Part shown: one piece after another, positions 33,199 to 43,924 of the stretch
How the letters are laid out: each line of letters starts with the position of its first letter
Position numbering within the stretch: position 1 is the first letter of the stretch
Origin: Melampsora larici-populina 98AG31
Taxonomy: Eukaryota; Basidiomycota; Pucciniomycetes; Pucciniales; Melampsoraceae
Length of the DNA: 64,000 nt
Assembly (NCBI RefSeq): GCF_000204055.1
Contig: NW_006768823.1
Coordinates: forward strand, 330,429-394,428
Direction of reading: 5' to 3'
Notes under the pieces: model-generated
The model's input: the letters and a program-made list of their open reading frames with translations, nothing else
Database searches by the model: none
What the model was told of the DNA's origin: nothing
Program-made: the position numbers and the translations under genes

Positions 33199-33436
33199 CT
33201 CGGACAGTAGTATCCGCCGAACTCTGCATCGAGATTTGGCAATACACTGTTTCTGATGTTTTTCAATCTAGCCCAGATGCATGAGCATTTATCAGCGGTT
33301 TATGAGGATTTTAATAGTGATATGAGACCTGTCTCGGACGGTAGTATCCGCCGAACTCTGCAACGAGATTTGACAGCACGCTGTTTCTGATGTTTTTCAA
33401 TCTAGCCCAGTTGCATGAGCATTTATCAGTGATTTA
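33199..33436 (-). repeat. Duplicated segment in the LINE 3' UTR
   Basis: Two copies of about 104 bp (starting ctcggacagtagtatccgc and ctcggacggtagtatccgc on the plus strand) with a period of about 134 bp. Position and orientation place them between the LINE stop codon and its tail. Confidence 0.8.
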
Positions 33437-33462
33437 CTTCTTTGCTTTTTTTTTTTCTTCTC

Positions 33463-36057
33463 TTATCTCGTGACAACTCGATCTTTGCTCCTCGGCCGTT
33501 CTCTTTGGTCTTCATCCTGTAGATATGTATGAAAGTGAACAAAAAGTTTAGTTTTTAAAATGAATTCTGCAAGATAAGGGAAAGCTTTAGGCGTGTCCAG
33601 TAGACTGATTGATTTGTTCCAGTTTACTTTGATATTTTCTTCTCTTAGTCTGGTTCTCATAGCTTTTCGAGCTTTAGAGAATTTTCTGCAATATAGTAAG
33701 AAATGGTTAGTGTTTTCTTTTAACCCGCATGTATCACATAAAGGAGAAGAAGAAATATTTCGTTTAAATAGGTGCTCATTGAGTGGACTATGACCTGTTC
33801 TTAGTTGGAAAATAGATGCAGTACTACCTTTCTCTAATTGTTCAAGAGCTTCTGTTATCTTTTTTGGGTTTGTTTTGTAAGGTTTTTTGCCTGGTCTAAA
33901 TGGGAAAAGTTTGACGTTAGTAGCTTCTTTCGTTCTTCTCTTCAAGCTGCCTAGACTAGTCTGTAATGACATAGCCTCGGCCTGTGATTCTGCCGCATCA
34001 CCTGCAAGTTGATCAGCCAGTTCATTTAATTCTATACCCTCATGACCCGGAGTCCAGTAAAACTTTATGTTTGTGTTTTCTGGGAGTTGTTTGAGATGAG
34101 ATCTGATTTGAAGTAGGAGATACTGTCCTGACGATGATCTGGGGATGTCGTGGGTAAGCTTGATAACTCCCTGGTTGTCACTGAAGAAGGCCACATTTCT
34201 AGGTGGTGGCCGTAGGCTCCGGAATAAATCATTTGCCAGTTTTGCGGCTAGTAGTAGACCTAGCAGCTCTGTTTCGTGGTTTGAAAAGTTGTCTTCGTGA
34301 ATGATTGATTGTGATCTGTAGAGTGTTTTTGAAACCGCTGCTGCACCGCTGCCATCTTGAGTAACTGATCCGTCCGTGAATATCACTACCGCTTCATTTT
34401 CGTTTTCCTCATTTCTAACTTGTTCGGCTATTCTTTTCTTTGCTTCTTCTTTTGATAAGTCTAGGTTGACAGTTACTCCCATATTATTGATCCATGGGGC
34501 AATTGGGTGTGGGTATATGATTTCAATGTCTTCTTTGAGTAAGGGATCGAGAAGTGTCTTTTGTACTGCGTCTTGAATCGGGCCTTTGTTTGTTTTGGGT
34601 AATATACTTAGTTCGTGTTTAATGAATACTCTAGTAGGGTGATCTTCTGGAGCTGAAAGTCTTTTAAGTATAAAATTGTGGTTTCTACGGGTGGCTGTCC
34701 AAGTAAACGGAGGCATGTACAAATCGTGCATCATCATGTCATTTGATGTACCTTTGAAAGCTCCAATGGCAATTCGGTTCGCGGCGTTTTGGATGGTTTC
34801 TAGCAGTTTGGATACTTTCTTTGTTGTTTTTTGTGTTAGCCAAGCTGGACTGCCATAAAGGATTCTGGGAATTAGGATCGATGAGATTAGTATTTTAATT
34901 TCTTTAGTAGCAAGGCCCGAGTAGCATTTATTGAGTCTCTTAAACTGTTGAAGGGAAAAGTCGGCTGATTTCTTGACGTGGTTGATGTGGTTGTTGAGGT
35001 TGAGTTTGGGGTCTAACCATAAACCTAACCATCTGACTTCTTGTTTGGGTTTTAATAATGTATCTCCAAATAGAAAAGGGGGGAACTCAATATTTCTTTT
35101 GTTTGTGAAATGCATTAATTGTGCCTTCTTCTTATCAAAAATCGCACCGTGGCGTTTTGCCCAGAGTAAAGATCGGTCCGCGTGTGTTTTGAGTTGTTCT
35201 GATGTGTCAGTGAATGACTTGGCTGCTACGATGTGGACTATATCATCAATGAATCCTAAAGATAGGGTTTGCGAGTGTGGGTTTGGGGGGTTTCTACCTA
35301 AGATGCCTGAGTTGTAGATGATGTAAAGTATTACAGATAACGGGGAACCTTGGGGAAGGCCGTTGTCTATCTCAAAGGCGTCTGATAAAAAGTCTTGAAG
35401 ACGAAGATTAGTTGATCTGTCGGTGAGAAAGCCTTGAATGAGGTGGAAGAGGTAGCGTGGGCAATTGTGTTGCTGAAGAATGTACATTAGTCGTTCGCGA
35501 TGCACTGATGGGTAAGCAGATTTGACATCCAAGAACAAAGCTGTAACGACTAAGTTTTTCCGCCATTTTTCTTTGATCCACGATAATAAAATGATCAGTG
35601 CGTCATCAGTGCTGCGTTGTCGTCTTCCTCCCATGTGGCAAGGCGATATGACTCTAAAATTTTCCGCCCAGTAAGTTAATCTGTTTGTAATGATTTTTTC
35701 TAATGTTTTTCCCAGACAGCTTAGGAGAGCTATGGGTCTGTAGGAATTCGGTTCAGAGTAGTTATCTTTTCTGGCCTTTCGGATGATGATTGTGATAGCC
35801 TTACGCCATATGTCTGGGAAGTGACCCAGCCTAAAACAGGCGTTGAAGAGTCGACAAAGCTCCTGTTTGATTGCTGGGAGTGCTATCTTAAGTAGCTCGT
35901 TCGAGATATCATCGTTGCCTTTAGCTTTCCTATTAGGGGCCTTTTGAACAATTCGTCTAAGTTCATCCGTTTCTAGTAGAGGGTGGGGGAGTTGGGAATC
36001 GTTTAGGAAGGTCTGGTGATTAACGGGGATGTCAGATAGGTCTGCTTCGATAAATGT
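33463..36057 (-). CDS. LINE ORF2: reverse transcriptase, RNase H, zinc knuckle (5' partial, otherwise open)
   Basis: The frame is open for about 860 codons from the truncation point. RT motifs: ISNELLKIALP, PNSYRPIALLSCLGKTLEK, FLDVKSAYPSV (first Asp), GLPQGSPLS and LGFIDDIVHIV (catalytic FIDD). RNase H follows with its four acidic positions (IFTDGS, HETELLGLLLA, FSDNQG, ELADQLAG) and the WTPGHEG loop. The C terminus has a CX2CX6HX4C knuckle (CDTCGLKENTNHFLLYC). The endonuclease is absent. Architecture matches RNase H-bearing non-LTR elements of fungi (Tad/I-like). The first ATG in the open part (35634) is internal, so no complete protein is encoded. Confidence 0.92.
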   Translation of the reverse strand, partial: TFIEADLSDIPVNHQTFLNDSQLPHPLLETDELRRIVQKAPNRKAKGNDDISNELLKIALPAIKQELCRLFNACFRLGHFPDIWRKAITIIIRKARKDNYSEPNSYRPIALLSCLGKTLEKIITNRLTYWAENFRVISPCHMGGRRQRSTDDALIILLSWIKEKWRKNLVVTALFLDVKSAYPSVHRERLMYILQQHNCPRYLFHLIQGFLTDRSTNLRLQDFLSDAFEIDNGLPQGSPLSVILYIIYNSGILGRNPPNPHSQTLSLGFIDDIVHIVAAKSFTDTSEQLKTHADRSLLWAKRHGAIFDKKKAQLMHFTNKRNIEFPPFLFGDTLLKPKQEVRWLGLWLDPKLNLNNHINHVKKSADFSLQQFKRLNKCYSGLATKEIKILISSILIPRILYGSPAWLTQKTTKKVSKLLETIQNAANRIAIGAFKGTSNDMMMHDLYMPPFTWTATRRNHNFILKRLSAPEDHPTRVFIKHELSILPKTNKGPIQDAVQKTLLDPLLKEDIEIIYPHPIAPWINNMGVTVNLDLSKEEAKKRIAEQVRNEENENEAVVIFTDGSVTQDGSGAAAVSKTLYRSQSIIHEDNFSNHETELLGLLLAAKLANDLFRSLRPPPRNVAFFSDNQGVIKLTHDIPRSSSGQYLLLQIRSHLKQLPENTNIKFYWTPGHEGIELNELADQLAGDAAESQAEAMSLQTSLGSLKRRTKEATNVKLFPFRPGKKPYKTNPKKITEALEQLEKGSTASIFQLRTGHSPLNEHLFKRNISSSPLCDTCGLKENTNHFLLYCRKFSKARKAMRTRLREENIKVNWNKSISLLDTPKAFPYLAEFILKTKLFVHFHTYLQDEDQRERPRSKDRVVTR

Positions 36058-36228
36058 TCAACTTTGCAAATGCAATTTGATCAATGACGTCCGATACCGA
36101 AGCTCACTCGACCGGACCGGGTCTTCGAGTACATCCAGTCCACCACATCACGGTCAGTAAATAATAAAAACATACCAATCAATCTTATCAATTCTGATCG
36201 ATCAACTAAAACAAAAAATCAAAAACAA

Positions 36229-37099
36229 ATGATGGGAAGATCAATTCATGGAATCGAAAGTAAATTTAATCAATCAACCACAATAGAATCCAATCACCAA
36301 TCCAATCCCAAAGAAAGATACAAATATCTTTCAAAAGTGAGTTCAAACCCCAAGTCCAATCTATCTCAAATACACCCCCAAAAAACCCCTTAGAACTGAT
36401 TCAAGTTGATAATTTTGTTTTTGAAGAGAAAAAAAGAAGTTGAAATCGAATTAAATGAACAATTCGAAGTCTTGAAAACCAACCAAACAGATCTAAGTTC
36501 ATCCTTAATCGATCGTCAAGGATTTCCTCGAGACGATATCTCAGATTTACCTTCAGTTAGAGTTTCAAGAAGTAGGATCCATGAACTGAAAAACGATCTA
36601 AGACAGATCATCGAAGAGTTATCCAAAACCTTACCCATGATATTAAAACCATCTTCTACACCAACACCACAAGAAAGCCCAACGAATCTAATGAAACCGT
36701 TTGCTCAAGTTGATTTGGTTTCCGATCATTCTCCTGCTTATGATTCGGGTATCAGAGCAGGCGATCAATTGATCAGATTCGGTGATATTGATGTTTCTAA
36801 TCATGATAATTTAAAAGCTTTGGTTTCCTTTACAAAAGAAAATGAAGGTAATCAAATTGATGTCGTTTGGTTTAGAACTTATCAAGATGATCAGAATGGT
36901 GGTGGGGAGAAAAGGTCTATGATGTCTAAAACTTTGGTTCCGTGTTCTGGTTGGGGTGGTAGAGGTTTATTAGGGTAAGTTTTTTGTTTGTTTACTTTCT
37001 TTTGTGATTTTTTTGCACTGCATTGAATGGGTCGGAAGTTTGATTTAACCATTTTCTTTTCTTTTTGGTTTAATTAGGTTTCATATTGTTCCTATCTAA
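36229..37099 (+). CDS. NAS2: 26S proteasome assembly chaperone Nas2/PSMD9, 225 aa
   Basis: Exons 36229-36336, 36427-36974 and 37078-37099 join in frame with GT-AG introns. The N-terminal part is a helical region (RKKEVEIELNEQFEVLKTNQ) ending in the conserved LIDRQGFPRDDISDL. HELKNDLRQIIEEL leads to a PDZ domain (PFAQVDLVSDHSPAYDSGIR, AGDQLIRFGDIDVSN). The last exon supplies the GRGLLGFHIVPI ending typical of PSMD9. Nas2 binds the Rpt5 ATPase tail during assembly of the proteasome base in the cytosol. Two ATGs are adjacent at the start; the first is given. A truncated LINE in opposite orientation ends only about 170 bp upstream and must overlap or replace part of the promoter. Confidence 0.95.
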
Positions 37100-38224
37100 T
37101 AATTATGAATGAGAATTTCTTCAAAAATCCTTAAAGGAAATCAAACAATCGGCCATGTTGTATTTTTTTTGTAAACCGACATTTTCTTTCTTTATTCATC
37201 TTTTTAATCTGATCAAAAAGCCACATAAAAATTTGAACAAGAAATTCAAAAAGCATACTTTGAATCCATCTATGAAAGCTTTAATCTATAAACACATTTA
37301 TACCCAAACAAAGTCTTCAAGGTCCATAGAAGTCACAAAAAATCGTTCAACTTCATTCAAAATTAACTTTATATCTTACAAAGCTTGAAAGGAATCTAAG
37401 GATACTTTCTGAAAACTGATCTCAAAGCATGTAAGAAAACCAGTTATTTAAGTACTTCATGGTCAGCAACTTGAGTACCTGGCATGATTTGTGTACCTAA
37501 TCAAGCTCAAACATGACCAGTGAAGGTAAACAGTTTCAGAAAGAGTAAAGGGTAGATAAATGTGAATTGCAGAAGTGATTAATTAAATTTTGATGGTGAA
37601 TTTGAATGAGTGAACTAACCTCTGCTTGTTTGAGATTTGAGAAGGAAAAGAAAAGTGACCAAATTGGAGTCATAAGGATCACTGAAGATGAGATCAAAAC
37701 CAAAGCTGAAGAAGAAAGATAGAGTTATTCAAGATGAAAAGTGTTGGAGAGTTTGATAATCAAGAGAATCAATTGTCTGCTGATACCTTATCACAATCTC
37801 GATCCACCAAGACTCTCTGAAGTACACATTAGCTTAAAACTTTAAACCAGTGAAACCAAAATGGAACTAAACATTGAAACAAATTCATCAAGAGTGTCCC
37901 ATGAATCATTCAAACCACTACCCCAAAAAAACTTGTATTGTACTCATAAACCAAAAGCTGGATAACTTGAAAAGAAATTCAAAACTTTTTTTATAAACAA
38001 AATCATTCATGAGTTTGATACTAATGTTTTAAAAATTCTTGCTAAAATGAGAGAAAAATCATAATCTTAAAGTTTGTAAAAAAAATACGAATCAAACTAT
38101 CACTTATAACCATAATATACTATAACTCAAAGAACTATTAAGAATCATACAACCTAAATCAAAACAACAACAAGAGCAACAACAGTAAAGAAAAGACTTG
38201 AAAAAATGGTTTAAGAAATTACTA
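37100..38224. other. Convergent intergenic region between NAS2 and PEX13
   Basis: AT-rich 3' flanks of two convergent genes. No additional gene or repeat was recognised. Confidence 0.6.
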
Positions 38225-39751
38225 TCAATAGTTGGGAGTGATTGGATTATTGAGTTGTTTAGCACGATCAGCTTCTTCGTCCAAGATGACTTGGAATTTT
38301 TGAGAAGGTTGATTTTGATTTTGATTAGAAGAAACGATTGAACTTGAAATCACTTCAACATAATTCTTGGGAAACCAACCCATTTTCCCATTCCTAAGTC
38401 TACCTCTCCACCACCCAAACTTTTCTCTTTCTTCTTGATTGACAGGAGAAATCACTGCGATGATTTCAGATTGATTAAAATTTAATTCTTCAGGTTGATT
38501 TGAATGATAAGGATGAATCGATTTAACAAAGGTAAGTTGGTTTGGATCAATGGAAACCAATGAGCTTTGAGATTTCAAAGAGTCTTGTGTTTCTTGTCGT
38601 TTGGAAATCGCTTTGATTAATTTGTTCATCAAGTATGGAATTCCAAAGATCGTTAAGAAGAAGATCACAATCGGTTTTCGTGATGGTTTAGGAGTGTTGT
38701 TTGGATGAGGATTAAGTGCCTTCGAATCTTTTCTCGGATCAAAACTTTTAAAACTATCACCCCATGATTGACCTTCATCCGTACCTCTTCCTCCGATAGC
38801 TTTTTTCGTCCATTTAATTATATCAAATAAACTTAAAATCTTACCAATCGAAAATTTAAAAAAATTAAATTGATCGATAAGTTGAATAAAAGTAAAAAAA
38901 CTAGAATGAGTCATCATAAAGGTAGATTCGAGTAATTGAGAAAATCCTGAAAAAGTCATCACTAAAGATTGTAATAGTTGAAATGTAGATTGAGTTGAAT
39001 TAGTTAAAGTTTGAGTTAATGATGGATTAGTTTGAAATCCATTGTTAGGATCCATCGGATTAGATTGATACATTGAAGTGGGGTCTCCCATTCCTCCCAT
39101 ATATCCTCCGTAACCTCCACCTGCCATTCCTCCCATTCCTCCTATTCCGCCATAACCACTGTAACTACCATAAGAGCCTAATCCACCCATTCGAGAGTAA
39201 CCACCGTAGCCTCCGTAACCAGAGTTGAGACCGTATCCTCCGAATCGTGAGCCGTACTAGATTATCAGTTTCAAGAAGAGTAGCCGAAGCTGAAATGAGT
39301 ATGATGGTCATGGATTGTTGGTTGATAGTGATTAGCCACTAACAGGGCTTGCACCAGCATAGTTTGCTCCATAAGCTATGAATCAAAAAAATAAAGATCG
39401 ATTCGAAACGAGCACGAAGAGGAGTTGAATCACATCAAAACAAAAATGAATGTCAATACGTTTCAGAACCAGAGGAAAAACGAAAAAAACCGTACCTGAA
39501 TTGAGACCAGATAAACCATCATTAGGAATAAGCGAACCAGTGGAATTGATCATGTTTGTTGGTCTTGGAGGAAGTTCAGGTGTGGTAGTCGTAGTTGTAG
39601 TTGCAGTTGTTGAACCAGTCATCTTAGAATTCGAGATAGGACAAGTTTGATTTGAAGAAGTGATAGGAGGATGATCGTTTGGTAGAGAAGTAGAAGAGCT
39701 AAGGTTGGTTTGATTGCTACGTTCCCAAGGTTTTGGTGGAGCGAGAACCAT
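38225..39751 (-). CDS. PEX13: Peroxin-13, peroxisomal docking complex, 439 aa
   Basis: Exons 39751-39496, 39375-39344 (32 nt) and 39256-38225 join in frame. The N terminus begins MVLAPPKPWERSN, the conserved PPKPWE start of Pex13. A Ser/Thr-rich linker and a Gly/Tyr-rich stretch (YGSRFGGYGLNSGYGG) follow. The hydrophobic middle (LLQSLVMTFSGFSQLLESTF; PIVIFFLTIFGIPYLMNKLI) forms the membrane part. A C-terminal SH3 domain covers TFVKSIHPYHSNQPEELNFN, then GWWRGRLRNGKMGWFPKNYV. Pex13 with Pex14 forms the docking site for cargo receptor Pex5 in the peroxisomal membrane; the Gly/Tyr-rich part is linked in other species to a permeable meshwork. The gene looks intact. Confidence 0.96.
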
Positions 39752-40485
39752 TTGAGATGAAAGTTGAGAGAAGATAAGTTTATGAGAATGATGATGATAG
39801 TGAAGAGAACTTGGACTGGGAGGGTGAGAGATCAGATTAGGAAAGTTTATTTATTGATTTTCTGATGACTGTCCACTGTCACACAGTCACACAGATCAAA
39901 GTTTACATATGCAAAACACTGCATTACAAACACTTCAAGCTCTAGCTTATGTAGACTCTGGCAGGCAAGAAGCCATGGCAATCATCAATCTGACTTCTGC
40001 AATCACATCCCATGCTTTGACAAGGGTCTCATTACCAAGTACAACAATGCAAAAGAGAACATACTCTAAATTGACCAATCCCTTCAAGTAGGATTAATAC
40101 CTTCTAGATCTAAGTCACACAAGAGCTTGAAGGCTTCAACTCTTCCAATAAAATAGAATTCTCCTTGATTACTAAGATCAAAACCACTTCTATACATATT
40201 GCAATTCAAGATAAATAGTTTGGTCAAAGATCAATCAAGTTCATATTTGTGACTATATTATATACACTTATACTACACAAAGTCAAATTTGGAACTTTTC
40301 CACCACTTTTCCAGAATGTTTTGCAGAAAACCCAGAAAGCTTTTGAATCCTGGCCAAAAAAGGCATTCAAACATTTAATTGTTTCCATAAGTCCAGGAAT
40401 CCAGAACATAGCCAGATTGTTGTTCTGGAAAAGTTCCAGAATCATATGTGGGACTATGTATACTGTTGCAGTAAAAATGAACCTC
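39752..40485. other. Intergenic upstream of PEX13
   Basis: Promoter-side sequence of PEX13 followed by AT-rich DNA. No gene seen. Confidence 0.55.
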
Positions 40486-40811
40486 TTAGAGCATCTCCTA
40501 TCGTTCGAGTAAATTTTCAGTAAATTTTCTGTACGTAGGTGTTCGGTACAGTATCAATCGGTACAGAACTGTCGAAATCCACTATCGTTGGAAAGAAAGT
40601 GCCTCGGTACAGTACCAAATGGTGAGAACAATGGTTTCCCCGCAGATACCGAATCGGTAGAGGTCCAGTAAATTTGCTGGACCTCTACAGAATTTTGACC
40701 GATTCGGTGGATACCGAATCGTGTTTTAGACACGATTGGGGAATTTAAGGGTCGGTACAGTAAAATTTACCGTACCGAAGCCCTTTACCGAGACGATAGG
40801 AGATGCTCTTA
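40486..40811. mobile_element. Tourist-like MITE (PIF/Harbinger type), 320 bp
   Basis: The element spans 40489-40808, with ends gagcatctcctatcgt and the exact complement acgataggagatgctc. It is flanked by TTA on both sides (40486-40488 and 40809-40811), the PIF/Harbinger target preference. Inside are an agaggtccag/ctggacctct hairpin and several repeats of ccgaatcggt and cggtacagta. There is no coding capacity. Harbinger transposase remnants at 59-60 kb show that this superfamily is present in the genome. Confidence 0.88.
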
Positions 40812-43570
40812 GAAAGGTCAAAAAAAGATCATGTACAATATGGAGTTACAGTATGGGTTATGATAGGTAGTCAGATCATTCATGTAGAGTCTTCCTCTCC
40901 CTTAGTCCGGTTTCTCTTCTTCTTCGTGGATCTTTCTCATTCTCACTTTTATCTCTTTATACATATTACTGGTTTCTGATCATCGAAGTGCTGGACTAGG
41001 AATTGAAGCAAGGTGATTAGATAAATCCCTTGCTCTCTTGAGCTTGCACCTTTTGACGAATCTTCCCAGTGAAGGTGGAGAGTATCACTACACCTTACAA
41101 CTACACTGCGCAAAAACTGCGCTGCAAGGTGCCCCATTGCAGCGGGATTGTCAGAAAACCCCACTGCACCATGTAGCACCGCTGGGGCTTGGTGGTTTTC
41201 AACCCACTGCGCAGATTTGCACCACAGCCCAGCACAGTGTGCGCAAACTGTGCGGCCCTGCACGGATCCAATCAGATCCAGGCAGATACCCCTACCCTGC
41301 CTCCACTTCAGCCAAAGCAGGCATGACACTCCCCTTGCATCCAAATCTAGCCAATATGACACCGACAAACTAGTCAAAACGTTTTCATCTTGGTTTACAA
41401 GTTCTCATAAAGACTCAGGGAAGTTGTTTTACAGTTGAAACATAAAAACTTTCCCGTCTTGTAGTTTTTTTGTTGTAAAGAATTGAACTCCATACCCCTT
41501 ATTTCCTCTTAACTCTCTGGTCTTGTTGCCCTCAAGTTTTTGTGGTTATAGTTTCTTTTTATCTTGCTTTCTTCATATAATAATATGGCCATTTTTTTTA
41601 CCATGACTTACAATTATGTGCGCACTCCACTGCTCCGCTGCGCTGTGCACACTACACTTTAGCGCATCACAGGGAAGGAGCCTGTTTGAGCACATTGCGC
41701 ATCCTGCGCACCACAGCAAAGCGCCAGTGCACAATTTCTCCGTGCACTACAGTAGTGCACAAAATTGAGGTGCACTGCCGTGACGTCGGGGATTGGTGTA
41801 GGTTGTATGTGGTGTTGACATGTTGGATTTGGATTATTCAGACATTGGAAGGTATTGGCATGGACAATCTGGTACTAAGTCTGTCACTTTCTTTTCCTTC
41901 TCCACTAAGGCTTGGAATCTGACCCAGGCATTTTTGGCCCTCTGAATGTGCTCTTGGGCTTCAGAGTGGTGTGCTCACAGGCCAGCCAAAAGGGCCCAAA
42001 CAAATACTAGGTTTGAGGTATGGGTGGTGACAACAGGCAATTTGAGAAGCTCAGAAAGGTGGCAAAGGGACCAAAAAAGGTAGGGAAAGATTTTAATACC
42101 CGCAATGGCAAAAAACTCACAAATTTCCTTTTTGCTGGGCCCCACAGGAGAATGTTTTCTCTTGATGCCGGGCTGAGTTGACCACCAAAAAAGGGCCCAA
42201 AATGGCCAACTTTGTGACATACCCTGCGTCATAACCTTGACAAGATACTGAAGTAGTGGCGACAATAAGTGTATCTCCCTGTATCAGCCTAATTTGGTTT
42301 TATCAAGTAAAGGATTCCAATACCCAAATCATTCAAAAAACAAACTAAGATCATTTTGGGGGCTCTCTTGTTGGGGAATATGCTCAATCAGCCTCAGCAG
42401 AACACATGGTAAAGCTCTTGTTTATTTTTGTGTTTTATTAATCAGATGGACAATAACAAAATTTGGGTTGTTGTTGTAATTGCAAATTGACTGGTCCATG
42501 GTTTTGTACTTATATATGTTCAAATAGGTTACCTGCCATGATCTCCTATAGTAATATTGAGTGCACAGGAACTTTGCCAAAATTTGTATTCACACTGTTG
42601 TGTGTTTGATTTTTTTTGCCAAAGAATTCAAGACCAAGTCAAGATCCCCCGACAATTGCTTTTTACAACATTGTAGAGTTTGGTTCAACTTGAAAGAGAG
42701 CAAAAATAATGCTGCCTAGATGTCTACAGGGTAATGACTTGTTTTCTGTGGTACACAAACCACCAAAACAAAATATTCTGGAGGAAAGTTACATTGAAAT
42801 TGGGTTTTCAGATGAGGTGGTGCGGAACCACAACTGGGACAATGAGATTACCAGTTTTGAATATTCATAAAATCTCAAAAAAGTGGGGACCAAGTTTTTA
42901 GGATCTGTTTATAAGAGATATGAGATCCAATTAAAAAAATGGTGTGGCAGAATTTTATGCCAATTCTTAGAACCATATGTGCATTGCAGCTAACTTGCCA
43001 TGAATTGAGGGAGATTATGTCTCTTCCTTATATATGACATGTGTTGCTCAGCATTGAACAGCCACAGCTGAGCTGCAGTCACTGAGGATTGTTGAATTCT
43101 ATTGATATATGTCTCACACACTCAGGTGTTACAGAATCTCTGCCCAATATAAGATGTACTTCTCTGGCCTATTCACAAATAACATAAAGGAAAGTGACAC
43201 AAGGTGTACAAGTCTATTCGGAAAAGATACGACACATTAGTCGGGGCCGGTGGAGTAAATGTGTTGTATCTTTTCCAAATAGACTTGTACATGAAAAAGT
43301 TGATATCAGTGCCTCTGTTGACTCATTGACAAAATTTGATCCATCAGTGGGAATTGATTTTTTTCCAGCCCTTGTTTCAAACCTCCTATCTAAGACCTCT
43401 CATTTTCAAAGATGAGAAGGGCCTCAAGCATCTTGATCAAACTACAGTGGTTAATGGGGTGCTATCTATCCTCCTTTTCATGTCAACTTTTAGCATAGGA
43501 AGCTTTGTCCATCCAATGAGATAAGGAACAAATCATATCTCTGATAGAAGATAATATTGGTATAGACTTA
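40812..43570. other. Repeat-rich region without gene, including a TGCGC-rich block
   Basis: About 41086-41815 is dense in TGCGC and GTGCAC motifs. Its right end (ccccgacgtcacggcagtgc on the minus strand) resembles the end of the element at 43571, so it is probably a related but decayed element. The remaining sequence is AT-rich; frames of 60-140 codons here have no coding support. Confidence 0.45.
43204..43290. repeat. Near-perfect hairpin with 34-bp arms
   Basis: Arms 43204-43237 and 43257-43290 pair over 34 bp with two mismatches, around a 19-nt GC-rich loop. Both mismatches fall at positions that are CG in one arm and TG or CA in the other, as expected from cytosine deamination. Confidence 0.88.
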
Positions 43571-43924
43571 GTGACACCAACACCTGACGTCAGCGCAGTA
43601 CAGCACAGAATGCGCAAAACTGTGCTGCGCCAAAAAATTCAAAATGTCCCAAAATCTTCGAGGCCCCTGCGGTGCGCTCCAGCACAGCGCAGTGGGGAAT
43701 TTTTTTGTTTTTTTGGCAGATGGAAAGCCCATTTTTTCTCAATTTTCCATTGGAGCAGTGACACATCCACTGCGCTGCAAAAAGGCACATTGGCAAAAAA
43801 TCAAAAAGCCCCTGCGCTGTGAAAAGGGGCAGTCGCCAAATTTTCAAAAACCCCTGCGCTGAGCCACAGCGCAGGCGCAGGCTGTGCCTCGCAGTCTGCG
43901 CTGTGAGTCGGGTGTTGGTGACAC
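43571..43924. mobile_element. TIR element rich in TGCGCTG motifs, 354 bp
   Basis: Ends gtgacaccaacacc and, complemented, gtgtcaccaacacc, one mismatch apart. The interior is full of tgcgctg/cagcgca motifs. No coding sequence and no clear target duplication. Related sequence appears at 41.1-41.8 kb. Confidence 0.65.

Larger units (their letters stand above)
32876..36057 (-). mobile_element. Non-LTR retrotransposon (LINE with RNase H), 5'-truncated
   Basis: On the minus strand it runs from about 36057 (coding already inside the RT region) to a poly(A) tail seen as 42 T residues at 32876-32917. A 3' UTR of about 540 bp contains two copies of a roughly 104-bp repeat (33199-33302 and 33333-33436, about 85-90% alike by eye). 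The endonuclease and first ORF are missing, the normal outcome of incomplete target-primed reverse transcription. No flanking target duplication was recognised. Confidence 0.9.

Noticed and set aside
40949..41438. Frames of 96-142 codons over the TGCGC-rich block
   Set aside because: They arise from the repeated motif on both strands.
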